A stretch of DNA of 64,000 bases from GCA-003244245 sp050699875. GTDB lineage: Bacteria > Actinomycetota > Actinomycetes > Mycobacteriales > Pseudonocardiaceae. Both the position numbers and the translations under genes were made by a program. Each line of letters begins with the position of its first letter. Position 1 is the stretch's first letter. The stretch spans positions 1 through 64,000 of the forward strand of contig JBOHFX010000102.1 in NCBI GenBank assembly GCA_050699875.1, given 5' to 3'. Below are positions 54,357 to 63,239 of this stretch, piece by piece. The notes under the pieces are model-generated. The model saw only the letters and a list, made by a program, of their open reading frames with translations, made no database searches and was not told the DNA's origin.

Positions 54357-55250
54357 ATGCGCCGGAAAGCTGTACGGCGAGTGGGGATAGCCATGGCTGC
54401 GTTCGCCATGGCGCTGACCGCATGCGGGCAGCAGCAGGATCTCGGCGGCGGGGGCTCGACGCCGCCGGTCGTTCAGGATGCCCGCTTTGAGCCGGGCACC
54501 ACGATGGCCAAGCTCGCCGACGCCAAGGCTATCCGGATCGGTACCAAATTCGACCAGCCGCTGTTCGGCCAACGCGGTCTCGACGGCCAATTAACAGGAT
54601 TTGACACCGAGGTCGCCCGGATCATCGCCGGTGCCCTGGGGATCTCCCCGGACCAGGTGCAGTGGGTGGAGGCGCCCTCGGCGCAGCGCGAGGAACTGAT
54701 CAATCAGGGCAGAGTGGACCTGGTGGTGGCGACCTACACGATCAACGACAAGCGCCGCGAGCGGGTCAGCTTCGCGGGCCCCTACTACACCGCTGGGCAA
54801 TCGCTCATGGTCAAGTCCGACAACAACGCCATCACCGGACCCGACTCGCTACGCAGCACCAACGCACGGGTGTGCTCGGTACAAGGCTCAACCCCCGCGG
54901 AGAACATCCGAACGTATATCGATCCTGCTCAACTCACGCTGTTCGACGTCTACTCCAAGTGCGCCGACGCCCTGCGCACCGGCCAAATCGATGTCGTTAC
55001 CACCGACAACGTGATCCTGCTGGGTTTCGTGGCCAACAGCAACGGCGCCTTCAAGCTTGCGGGTGACACCTTCACCAAGGAGCCCTACGGCATCGGGATC
55101 GGCAAAGGCGACGTCGCGTTCTGCGCATTCATCAACGACACGCTCACCGACGCGGCCGAATCCGGCGCCTATGCCGAAGCCTGGACGAAGACAGCCGGGA
55201 AGGTCGCGGAGCAGACGCCGCAGCTGCCGCCGTTGGACAACTGCGGCTGA
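54357..55250 (+). CDS. gluB: Glutamate-binding lipoprotein of the ABC importer
   Basis: Extracellular solute-binding protein family 3, 297 residues. The signal peptide ends in LTAC (Cys23), so it is lipid anchored. The binding lobes start with IRIGTKFDQPLFG and GFDTEVARIIAG; the ligand loop region RRERVSFAGPYY is typical of glutamate/aspartate or glutamine binders. The gene is 47 bases after gluA. Confidence 0.92.
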   Translation: MRRKAVRRVGIAMAAFAMALTACGQQQDLGGGGSTPPVVQDARFEPGTTMAKLADAKAIRIGTKFDQPLFGQRGLDGQLTGFDTEVARIIAGALGISPDQVQWVEAPSAQREELINQGRVDLVVATYTINDKRRERVSFAGPYYTAGQSLMVKSDNNAITGPDSLRSTNARVCSVQGSTPAENIRTYIDPAQLTLFDVYSKCADALRTGQIDVVTTDNVILLGFVANSNGAFKLAGDTFTKEPYGIGIGKGDVAFCAFINDTLTDAAESGAYAEAWTKTAGKVAEQTPQLPPLDNCG

Positions 55251-55317
55251 CCGCTGACGTCACGCGCCAGGCGCCTGTCGGGTGCTGGTGTCGTCACCGC
55301 GGAGCTGGAGGACACCA

Positions 55318-55968
55318 GTGGACATCATCATCGACAACATCGGTTTGTACCGCGATGGCCTGCTCAAGACCTTGCAGATCTTTCTGTACGCGGCGATCGG
55401 GTCACTGCTGCTCGGCACTGTGATCGCCGCGTTCCGGGTCTCCCCTTTTCCACCGCTGCGTGGATGGGGCACGGCTTGGGTGACGGTGTTCCGCAACTGC
55501 CCGCTCGTTGTCGTGCTGTTCTTCTGCGCATTCGGTCTACCGGAGCTCGGTATCAACGGCGCCTATTTCTGGTTCGGCATCACCGGCCTGGTGCTCTATA
55601 CCTCTGCCTTCGTTTGCGAGGCGGTGCGCAGCGGCATCAATGCGGTGCCGCCGGGACAGGCCGAGGCCGCTCGGGCAGTGGGGTTGACCTTCACCCAGTC
55701 GTTGCGGGATGTCGTGCTGCCGCAGGCGCTGCGCAGCGTCGTCCCGCCGCTCGGTAGCGTCATCATCGCTATGATCAAGAATTCGGCGATCGTCGGCGCC
55801 TTCGGGATCGGCGGTGAGCTGTTCAGTGTGCAATACAGACTGACCTCTGCGCAGGGACTCGATCTCATTCCGGTGTTACTCGGGGTAGCCGCGGGCTACC
55901 TGATCATCACGATTCCGGCGGGCCTGGCGCTGGGCATCGTCGAGCGCCGGGTGGCGGTGGCGCGGTGA
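55318..55968 (+). CDS. gluC: Glutamate ABC transporter permease, first subunit
   Basis: Integral membrane permease of 216 residues with several hydrophobic helices and the EAA loop of amino acid importers (EAARAVGLTFTQSLRDVVLP). GTG at 55318 with GGAGG 6 bases upstream. The end overlaps gluD (GTGA). Confidence 0.92.
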   Translation: MDIIIDNIGLYRDGLLKTLQIFLYAAIGSLLLGTVIAAFRVSPFPPLRGWGTAWVTVFRNCPLVVVLFFCAFGLPELGINGAYFWFGITGLVLYTSAFVCEAVRSGINAVPPGQAEAARAVGLTFTQSLRDVVLPQALRSVVPPLGSVIIAMIKNSAIVGAFGIGGELFSVQYRLTSAQGLDLIPVLLGVAAGYLIITIPAGLALGIVERRVAVAR

Positions 55969-56864
55969 GCATCGCGGTTCTCTACGACCGCCCTGGCCCG
56001 CGCACCCGCCGGCGCATCCTGGCGGGCAGCATCGTCACCGGCTTGGCGCTTGTCGTGCTGGTCGCGCTCGTGATGCTGCGGCTAGCAGCCCAGGGTCAGC
56101 TCACCGAAGAGAAGTGGGGCCCGGTCATCAACCCGGGGAACCCGTTCTTCGTCGCGCTGTGGACCAACCTGGGCGTAGCACTGCTGCGCAACGCCGAAGC
56201 AGCCGTCCTGGCGATGCTGTTCTCGCTGCTACTGGGCACCGTGCTGGCTGTGACCCGGATCACCTTGCCACGCTGGGCACGCTGGGCAGTGGTGGCACCG
56301 ATGGAATTCTTCCGCGGCCTGCCGGTGGTCATCGCGATCTTCTTCGCCGGCCGGATGCTTCCCGAGCTCGGGGTGAGCCTGCCGCTGCTGTGGTACCTGG
56401 TGATCGGACTTACCGCGTACAACTCTGTGATCATTGCTGAGATCGTGCGAGCCGGTGTCGCCTCGTTGCCCAAAGGACAGACCGAGGCCGCCGCTGCGGT
56501 CGGGCTCACCCGCGGGCAGGCGTTGCGTCTGATCCTGCTTCCGCAAGCCTTCCGCGTGATGCTCCCCGCGCTCATCAGTCAGCTCGTGGTGATCTTCAAG
56601 GACACCTCTCTGGGTTTCGTGATCCTGTATGTCGACGCCGTACGTTTCGTGGCGATCGCCATTCAAGAGCTGGGCAACCCCCTGCAGCTGTACTTGACCG
56701 TCGGCGCGATCTTCATACTGATCAACTACCTGCTGAGCAAGCTAGCCGTGTGGACTGAACAGCGGCTGACTCACCGGGGCCGGCCGAATGCGGTGGTGGC
56801 CACGGCTGCGAAGCCGGCACCTGGCAAGACGGCCTTAGCTGGAACCAGCGCAGCCGGAGGCTGA
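55965..56864 (+). CDS. gluD: Glutamate ABC transporter permease, second subunit
   Basis: Second permease, 299 residues, with an EAA loop TEAAAAVGLTRGQALRLILLP and conserved LISQLVVIFKDTSLGF. The N-terminal 50 residues include an extra helix and the C-terminus a basic Ala-rich tail, both seen in actinobacterial GluD. Confidence 0.92.
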   Translation: MSIAVLYDRPGPRTRRRILAGSIVTGLALVVLVALVMLRLAAQGQLTEEKWGPVINPGNPFFVALWTNLGVALLRNAEAAVLAMLFSLLLGTVLAVTRITLPRWARWAVVAPMEFFRGLPVVIAIFFAGRMLPELGVSLPLLWYLVIGLTAYNSVIIAEIVRAGVASLPKGQTEAAAAVGLTRGQALRLILLPQAFRVMLPALISQLVVIFKDTSLGFVILYVDAVRFVAIAIQELGNPLQLYLTVGAIFILINYLLSKLAVWTEQRLTHRGRPNAVVATAAKPAPGKTALAGTSAAGG

Positions 56865-56959
56865 TGTCCGACGCTGGACATGCTCGGCGCTACCGCGACC
56901 CAGAGCGCCTAGAGTAGTCGCGGTGCGTAGGCAACCGGGCGCTTGCAATGTGGTGGGCA

Positions 56960-57958
56960 ATGGCTGATCCTCAGCCCCGCCGTGCCTGGCTGGATTCGCC
57001 GTCCGGGCCCAAGCCGTTGCCCGGCGGCCGTGTCCGGTCGGCGCCTCGTGTCAGGCGCCGGCGGGAGTGGCTTCGGCCTCGGCGGCTCGGCTGCATGCTT
57101 GTCGTGCTGGTGATTGCGGTGCTGTGGGTACTGGATCGGGCGGTCGGGGGGGTGACCGCCCTGTTCAGCGACCAGCCCGCTCCGGTGGCAGGCAGCCCGT
57201 TCGACTCGCTGGCTCCAGCACCTTCGGCGCGCAGCGGATCTCCGACCGTCGACCGTGTCGCCCAGCGCGGAAAACTCATCGTGGCGATCCAGGAAGCGCC
57301 TGGTCTCGCGCAGCGTCCCCCCGGTTCGGGCGGATACGCCGGGTTCGACATCGCCCTGCTTGACCTGATCGCTCGTGACCTGAGGGTTGATCCCGCCGCC
57401 ACCAGCTTCAAGCCCTTGGCCGCCACTAGCCGCGAGGCGGCGCTGAGCCGAGGTGAGGTGGACCTCGTGCTCGGCGGCTATGAGATCACCGCGGCGCGCA
57501 GCGCCAAGGTCGGCATCGCGGGTCCTTACCTGGTGCTGCCGCTGCGTCTGGCGGCGGCCGCGAACAGCCCGGTGAACGGCCTGAAGTCGCTCGATCAGGG
57601 CGAAGTATGCGCGCCTGCGGGCTCCCCTGCCGCGGCAGCGTTGGCCGAGCGCGGCCAACGGCCGCAGGTCCGGGACACCCTGGGCGCGTGCGCAAACCTG
57701 CTCGGGGGTCCCGTCGCGGCAATCGCCGGCGATCAGGCCGCCCTGGCAGCGGTGCTCGCCAAGGCGCCCGACGCGCTGCGGTTGATCGACGAGCCATTGG
57801 GGTCTACCGAGTACGGCATCGGCTTACCATCGGGCGACCCGGTGCTTCGCGAACGGATCACCGCGGTGCTGCGCCACACAATCGACAACGGCACCTGGAC
57901 TCGCCTCTACACCGAGTACCTCGGCGGCCCGGTTCCCACCCCCCCGACCCTACGTTGA
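56960..57958 (+). CDS. Membrane-anchored solute-binding protein family 3
   Basis: A 332-residue protein: basic N-terminus, one membrane anchor (CMLVVLVIAVLWVLDRAVGG) and a family 3 binding domain (KLIVAIQEAPGLAQ; GFDIALLDLIARDL; ARSAKVGIAGPYLV; STEYGIGLPSGD). It lacks a lipobox, unlike GluB, so it is tethered by the helix. It has no permease or ATPase of its own nearby and may feed the GluCD permease or act as a sensor. ATG at 56960 or 56948. Confidence 0.83.
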   Translation: MADPQPRRAWLDSPSGPKPLPGGRVRSAPRVRRRREWLRPRRLGCMLVVLVIAVLWVLDRAVGGVTALFSDQPAPVAGSPFDSLAPAPSARSGSPTVDRVAQRGKLIVAIQEAPGLAQRPPGSGGYAGFDIALLDLIARDLRVDPAATSFKPLAATSREAALSRGEVDLVLGGYEITAARSAKVGIAGPYLVLPLRLAAAANSPVNGLKSLDQGEVCAPAGSPAAAALAERGQRPQVRDTLGACANLLGGPVAAIAGDQAALAAVLAKAPDALRLIDEPLGSTEYGIGLPSGDPVLRERITAVLRHTIDNGTWTRLYTEYLGGPVPTPPTLR

Positions 57959-58012
57959 CGATCGTAACCTTGTTGACCGCTCTGGCACCCTGAGCTCACC
58001 ACAACTTCGAGA

Positions 58013-58771
58013 TCATCGAGGGTGGCGGCGCCGGTTGCGGCGGAATAGTCCGAAGCGGGTGTCGACTACCCGTTCCTTCATCGGGATCAAGGCATTGTCC
58101 GTGATCTTGATGTGCTCTGGGCATACTTCGGTGCAGCACTTGGTGATGTTGCAAAATCCGAGACCGTGCTCGTCCTGAGCGGCCCGTTTGCGGTCCAAAC
58201 CCTCCTCGTCGGCGCCATCCAGCGGATGCATATCCAGCTCAGCGATCCGCATGAGGAAACGCGGCCCGGAGAAGCTCGCCTTGTTCTCCTCGTGGTCACG
58301 GATGACATGGCAGGTATTCTGACACAGAAAGCACTCGATGCATTTGCGAAACTCCTGAGAGCGCTCGACGTCCACTTGCTGCATCCGGTACTCGCCCGGC
58401 TGCACACCTTTCGGCGGCATGAACGACCGCACCTCACGCGCCTTTTGATAGTTGTAGGAAACGTCGGTGACGAGATCCCGGATGACCGGAAAAGTCCGCA
58501 TCGGAGTAACCGTGACCGGCTCGTCTGGCGGCAACGTGGAAATCCGCGTCATGCACAGCAAGCGCGGTCGGCCGTTGATCTCAGCACTGCACGATCCGCA
58601 CTTGCCCGCCTTGCAGTTCCACCGCACCGCAAGGTCGGGCACCTGACTGGCCTGCAGGCGGTGGAGCACGTCGAGGACCACCTCCCCCTCATTGGCCTCC
58701 ACATCGAAGTCGACGAAATTCCCGCCGTCGGTGTCACCCCGCCACACCCGGAAGCGCCGCTGCGTGCCCAT
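58013..58771 (-). CDS. sdhB: Succinate dehydrogenase iron-sulfur subunit (Sdh1 type)
   Basis: Passes electrons from the flavoprotein to quinone through three clusters; 252 residues. The [2Fe-2S] motif CKAGKCGSC and LLC, and the CIECFLCQNTC and CCTEVCPEHI cysteine sets are visible. It resembles mycobacterial Rv0247c. It starts one base after the sdhA stop and ends near the convergent binding-protein gene. Confidence 0.93.
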   Translation of the reverse strand: MGTQRRFRVWRGDTDGGNFVDFDVEANEGEVVLDVLHRLQASQVPDLAVRWNCKAGKCGSCSAEINGRPRLLCMTRISTLPPDEPVTVTPMRTFPVIRDLVTDVSYNYQKAREVRSFMPPKGVQPGEYRMQQVDVERSQEFRKCIECFLCQNTCHVIRDHEENKASFSGPRFLMRIAELDMHPLDGADEEGLDRKRAAQDEHGLGFCNITKCCTEVCPEHIKITDNALIPMKERVVDTRFGLFRRNRRRHPR

Positions 58772-58772
58772 G

Positions 58773-60680
58773 TCAGTCCGCCTTTCGCGGGAGTTCGTCG
58801 GCGGTGAAGTACTTCTTCATCTCGTCGAGCTCAAACAGCTCAAACAGGTCGGCGCGCATCGGAACCTGTTGTTTCCGCGCGACGCCAACGCTGGCCTCGG
58901 TGCCGTCGGCATGCTGCGTACACACTAGGACTGCATGCCGCCATTCAGGGTCCATCACCGCATGGTCGTCTCGGGTATGCCCGCCTCGACTCTCGGTGCG
59001 CTCCAGCGCGGCCCGGGCGACGCACTCGCTCACTACGAGCATGTTGCGCAGGTCCAGCGCGAGGTGCCAACCGGGATTGAACTGACGGTTACCCTCCACC
59101 ACGACGTGGTCAGCTCGCAGACGCATCTCGCGCAGTTTCTTGAGCGCGAGTTCCATCTCGTCTGCCCTGCGGATGATGCCGACCAAGTCATTCATGGTCT
59201 GCTGGAGCTCGAGTTGGAGCAGGTAAGGATTTTCGGCATACTCGCTGTGCGCCCCGTTATGGAAAGGGGCGATCGCCCGCCGCGCTGCGGCCTCGACGTC
59301 GGTCTCGCGCACTGATGGCCTGGACCCGCCCAGGGAATCCACGTAGGTAGCCGCCCCGAGGCCGGCTCGGCGACCGAACACCAGAAGATCCGACAGCGAG
59401 TTGCCGCCCAGCCGGTTGGAGCCGTGCATCCCACCGGCGACCTCCCCAGCGGCGAACAGTCCGCGAACCGAAGCTGCCGCGGTGTCGGGGTCGACCTCCA
59501 CGCCCCCCATGACGTAGTGGCAGGTCGGGCCGACCTCCATGGCCTCAGCGGTGATGTCGACGTCGGCGAGTTCTTTGAACTGGTGGTGCATCGATGGGAG
59601 TCGCTTCCTGATGACCTCAGCAGGCAGCCGGGTGGAGACATCGAGAAGGACCCCACCATGCGGTGACCCACGACCGGCCTTGACTTCGGAGTTGATCGCC
59701 CGCGCAACCTCGTCACGAGGCAACAGCTCCGGTGGCCTGCGGTTGTTATCCGGGTCGTCGTACCAGCGGTCCGCTTCCTGCTCCGAGGTGGCGTACCGAT
59801 CGGAAAACACTTCTGGGATGTAGTCGAACATGAAGCGCTTGTTCTCGGAGTTGCGCAGCACTCCACCATCGCCACGGACCGACTCGGTGACCAGGATTCC
59901 CTTGACGCTGGGCGGCCACACCATCCCGGTGGGATGGAACTGGACGAACTCCATGTTGATCAGCGCTGCGCCGCAACGCAGCGCGAGTGCGTGCCCGTCC
60001 CCAGTGTACTCCCAGGAGTTGCTGGTGACCTTGAAAGCTTTTCCGATACCGCCGGTCGCCAGCACCACAGCAGGTGCGTCGAACCGGACGAAGCGACCCG
60101 TCTCGCGCCAGTAGCCGAGCGCCCCGGATATCGCGCCGCCATCCTTTAACAGATCTGTTATCGTGCACTCCGCGAAGACCTTCAGGTTGGCTTCGTAGTC
60201 GCCGTGCTCGGCAAAATCCTCCTGCTGCAACGACACGATCTTCTGCTGCAAAGTGCGGATCAGTTCCAGACCCGTGCGATCACCCACATGCGCCAGCCGC
60301 GGGTATTCGTGCCCACCGAAGTTGCGCTGGCTGATCTTGCCGTCCGTGGTGCGATCAAAAAGGGCACCGTAGGTCTCCAGCTCCCATACCCGCTCGGGTG
60401 CTTCCTTGGCATGCAGCTCGGCCATCCGCCAGTTGTTGAGGAACTTGCCTCCGCGCATGGTGTCGCGAAAGTGGACCTGCCAACTGTCCCGTGCATTCAC
60501 ATTGCCCATCGAGGCCGCGATGCCTCCTTCGGCCATTACGGTGTGGGCCTTGCCGAACAAGGACTTGCAGATAACGGCGGTGCGCTTGCCCAGCTCGCGG
60601 GCCTCGATCGCGGCGCGCAGCCCGGCACCACCGGCACCGATCACCACGACGTCGTAGCTGTGCCGCTCGATCTCAGTCAT
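58773..60680 (-). CDS. sdhA: Succinate dehydrogenase flavoprotein subunit (Sdh1 type)
   Basis: Oxidises succinate at a covalently bound FAD; 635 residues. FAD motif VVVIGAGGAGLRAAIEA, the HTVMAEGG region for covalent flavin attachment, the active-site HPTGMVWP and RGDGGVLRN, and GEVAGGMHGSNRLGGNSL are present. Homologous to Rv0248c of mycobacteria, the form used in respiration when oxygen is plentiful. Confidence 0.94.
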   Translation of the reverse strand: MTEIERHSYDVVVIGAGGAGLRAAIEARELGKRTAVICKSLFGKAHTVMAEGGIAASMGNVNARDSWQVHFRDTMRGGKFLNNWRMAELHAKEAPERVWELETYGALFDRTTDGKISQRNFGGHEYPRLAHVGDRTGLELIRTLQQKIVSLQQEDFAEHGDYEANLKVFAECTITDLLKDGGAISGALGYWRETGRFVRFDAPAVVLATGGIGKAFKVTSNSWEYTGDGHALALRCGAALINMEFVQFHPTGMVWPPSVKGILVTESVRGDGGVLRNSENKRFMFDYIPEVFSDRYATSEQEADRWYDDPDNNRRPPELLPRDEVARAINSEVKAGRGSPHGGVLLDVSTRLPAEVIRKRLPSMHHQFKELADVDITAEAMEVGPTCHYVMGGVEVDPDTAAASVRGLFAAGEVAGGMHGSNRLGGNSLSDLLVFGRRAGLGAATYVDSLGGSRPSVRETDVEAAARRAIAPFHNGAHSEYAENPYLLQLELQQTMNDLVGIIRRADEMELALKKLREMRLRADHVVVEGNRQFNPGWHLALDLRNMLVVSECVARAALERTESRGGHTRDDHAVMDPEWRHAVLVCTQHADGTEASVGVARKQQVPMRADLFELFELDEMKKYFTADELPRKAD

Positions 60681-60696
60681 CGATGTCGAGTCCTCA

Positions 60697-61533
60697 TCAG
60701 TTGAACAGGCGCAGGTCGGCGATCCAGCCTGCGGAGACGGCCATGATGTAGAAGTCAGTGAGCATCACCGTGATCAGCGACGTCCAGGCGAACTGCATAT
60801 GGCGCCCGTTGAGCCTGGACAGCTGCGTCCAGAACCAGTACCGCAAGGGATGCTTGGAGAAATGCTTCAGCCGGCCGCCGAAGATGTGCCGGCACGCGTG
60901 ACAAGATAGTGAGTACAGCCACAGCATCGTGACGTTCACCAGGAGGATTATCGAGCCCAAGCCCACCCCGAAGCCGCCGTCGGCGGGGAAAAATGCCAGC
61001 ACCGCATCATAAGTGTTGATCAGCAGCAGCGCGCTCGCCAGGTAGAAAAAGTACCGATGTAGATTCTGCAGAATCAAGGGAAAGCGGGTTTCCCCGGTGT
61101 ACTTCTTCGCAGGCTCCGTCACGGCGCACCCGGGCGGAGATAGGAGAAGAGCCCGGTAGCCGGCTTTGCGGTAGTAGTAACAGCTGGCCCGGAATCCGGC
61201 AAGGATCGGGAAGATGAGGATCGGCAGTGGCAGTGCTAGCGGGAACGCCGGCAGTGGCGTGCCGAAATGCGACGATCCCTGCGCACACGAACTACTCAGA
61301 CATGGCGAGTATAACGGAGTGAGATAGTGATATTCACCGACCCAGTAGTAGTCCCGCATGAACAACCGAACCGTCGTGTAGACAACGAAGGCGCCCAGCA
61401 CGGTGGCGGTCACCAACGGTGATACCCACCACCGGTCGGTGCGCAAGGTCCGGGCGGAGATCGCTGCCCTACCGGCCTGTGCTCGGCCGGGCTGGGCCAC
61501 CCCAGATGGAGGGGAAGGTGAGGTAGTGGTCAT
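60697..61533 (-). CDS. sdhC: Succinate dehydrogenase membrane anchor (Sdh1 type, Rv0249c-like)
   Basis: Membrane subunit of 278 residues with five or so hydrophobic segments, as in mycobacterial Rv0249c; it replaces the usual SdhC and SdhD. Candidate heme/quinone-side histidines occur in NLHRYFFYLAS and SCHACRHIFGG. It is the first gene of the operon: sdhC, sdhA, sdhB. ATG at 61533. Confidence 0.9.
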   Translation of the reverse strand: MTTTSPSPPSGVAQPGRAQAGRAAISARTLRTDRWWVSPLVTATVLGAFVVYTTVRLFMRDYYWVGEYHYLTPLYSPCLSSSCAQGSSHFGTPLPAFPLALPLPILIFPILAGFRASCYYYRKAGYRALLLSPPGCAVTEPAKKYTGETRFPLILQNLHRYFFYLASALLLINTYDAVLAFFPADGGFGVGLGSIILLVNVTMLWLYSLSCHACRHIFGGRLKHFSKHPLRYWFWTQLSRLNGRHMQFAWTSLITVMLTDFYIMAVSAGWIADLRLFN

Positions 61534-61672
61534 GACGTCGATTCAGGTCGGGGTCGGTTCAGCTTGCGGCGGCAGCCGTGATCGGAACAATCGCTGCAGT
61601 CAGCGATGTACACCGCGATGACTCACCGTAGCGTCACCCGAGCTGACAGGTCCAAGATATGGAGACCCTGGT

Positions 61673-61695
61673 ATCAATAGCGGTAGACTATCGAT
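61673..61695. promoter_or_regulatory. Probable LysR operator at the regulator start
   Basis: ATCAATAG and CTATCGAT flank CGGTAGA (one mismatch between arms). It contains the LysR-type T-N11-A core and ends one base before the LysR start codon, fitting autoregulation and control of the divergent sdh operon. Confidence 0.5.
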
Positions 61696-62727
61696 GTGCA
61701 GCTCCAACAACTGGTCTACTTCTTGGCCGTCGCCCGCACCCGCCACTTCACCCGGGCAGCCGAGCTCACGCACGTTGCCCAGCCATCGCTGAGCAAACAG
61801 ATCCACTGCCTGGAGCGCGAGCTGGGCAGCGAGCTGTTCCATCGGGCGCGGGGCAATGTGACGCTCACCCCCGCCGGAGAGGTGCTCCTTCCCCTGGCCA
61901 AACGGATCTTGGCCGACGTGGAGACGGCCCGCTTGCAAGTGCACGAGTTAGCCGAACTTCGCCGGGGACGGCTTCGCCTAGGAGCCACGCCGAGCCTGTG
62001 TACCGGACCCCTCGCCCACGCACTTGCTTGCTTCCGGGCCCACTACCCCGGCATCCAGCTCATCATTGATGAAAGCGGGTCTCGAGACTTGGTGCGGCAG
62101 CTCGCCGAAGGAGCCATCGACCTGGCGATGATCACCTCGCCGGTGCACCGGGGCGATCCGATTCTGGATACCGTCCCGATCCTTCGGGAACAGCTCACCG
62201 TCGCCGTGCCCTACGGCATGGACCTCGACTTCGCCTCCTTCCGGATCGAGGATCTCCGTGACCGTCCACTGGTCATGTTCCGGGACGGCTACGACCTCAG
62301 ATCGATGACTCTCGCTGCTTGTCAGCGAGCTGGCTTCCAGCCACAGTTCGCCATCGAGGGGGGCGAGATGGATGCGGTGCTCAGCTTCGTCGAAGCCGGG
62401 CTCGGCATCGCCGTGGTCCCCAGCATGGTTCTCCAGGGCCGTCCCAAGCTTCGTGGCGTGCCGTTTGTGCCTCCCACCCCGATCCGGACCATCGCGCTTG
62501 CCCACCGTACCGACGTGCACCCCACTCGAGCTGCTGAGGAGTTCCGCTCGACGCTATTGCAGCTGCTCAGTGATGCGCACACCGAAGGCAGCCTTCCCTC
62601 CGGCGTCGAGTTCATCGCTCCCAAGGTGCCATCCGGTGGTCAGTCCGGAAAGGGCTCAACCTCAGCGGGCCAGTTGCCCGGGCCAAGTTCGTCTCGCACG
62701 ACACGCCACGCCAGCTCCTCGGAGTAG
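61696..62727 (+). CDS. LysR-family regulator divergent from sdh
   Basis: A 343-residue LysR transcription factor. The helix-turn-helix HFTRAAELTHVAQPSLSKQI is standard, and the effector domain includes LGATPSL and GLGIAVVPS. GTG start with no ribosome-binding site, so a leaderless transcript is likely. The last 29 residues (rich in Ser and Gly) lie over the end of recX on the other strand and look non-native. Divergence from sdhC suggests that it controls the succinate dehydrogenase genes; the effector is unknown. Confidence 0.88.
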   Translation: MQLQQLVYFLAVARTRHFTRAAELTHVAQPSLSKQIHCLERELGSELFHRARGNVTLTPAGEVLLPLAKRILADVETARLQVHELAELRRGRLRLGATPSLCTGPLAHALACFRAHYPGIQLIIDESGSRDLVRQLAEGAIDLAMITSPVHRGDPILDTVPILREQLTVAVPYGMDLDFASFRIEDLRDRPLVMFRDGYDLRSMTLAACQRAGFQPQFAIEGGEMDAVLSFVEAGLGIAVVPSMVLQGRPKLRGVPFVPPTPIRTIALAHRTDVHPTRAAEEFRSTLLQLLSDAHTEGSLPSGVEFIAPKVPSGGQSGKGSTSAGQLPGPSSSRTTRHASSSE

Positions 62728-63239
62728 CCCTTGCGGGCCAACATCGCGCCCAGCCTGCGGGCCAGGGTCGTTGCGTCCCGCTCGGTGCTGGCGCGTAGCT
62801 TGCGCTGGACCAGTTCGCGAGCGCGCTGCTCCTCGTCCTCGGGACGCACCTTCGCCACGGCCACGCGGTTGATCTCCGCTGGCACTCCCCGGCGCTGAAG
62901 GTCGGTGCTCAACGCCCGCTCGCCCAAGCCCCGATGATTGTGGCCGGAATACACCACCGCCTCAGCGAAGGCGACATCATTCACCAGGCCGATCTCGCTT
63001 AGGCGGTCGAGCACTGGCTCCCCTATGTCCTCGGGAATCCCCCGCCTTCGCAGGGCATCGGCCAGCTCGGCCCGGCTGCGCGACCGCGTCGTGAGCAGCC
63101 GCAGGCAGATGCCCTGCGCCACCGCCGCCGGACTTACGGTGCCGCTTTCCGGAGAATCCTCCATGTCCGACCACTGAGCGACAGGACTGCGGTTGGTCAT
63201 CGCAGCCCCTGGCGCGCCGGTATCGCTCTCGGGTGTCAA
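62640..63239 (-). CDS. recX: RecX: regulator of RecA
   Basis: Binds and caps RecA filaments. The 199-residue form shows the RecX helical repeats: LRLLTTRSRSRAELADALRR, DRLSEIGLVNDVAFAEA and LARRLGAMLARKGYSEELAWRVV. TTG at 63239 overlaps the recA stop (TTGA); an ATG at 63200 would shorten it by 13 residues. The 3' end runs 88 bases into the LysR gene. Confidence 0.92.
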   Translation of the reverse strand: MTPESDTGAPGAAMTNRSPVAQWSDMEDSPESGTVSPAAVAQGICLRLLTTRSRSRAELADALRRRGIPEDIGEPVLDRLSEIGLVNDVAFAEAVVYSGHNHRGLGERALSTDLQRRGVPAEINRVAVAKVRPEDEEQRARELVQRKLRASTERDATTLARRLGAMLARKGYSEELAWRVVRDELGPGNWPAEVEPFPD

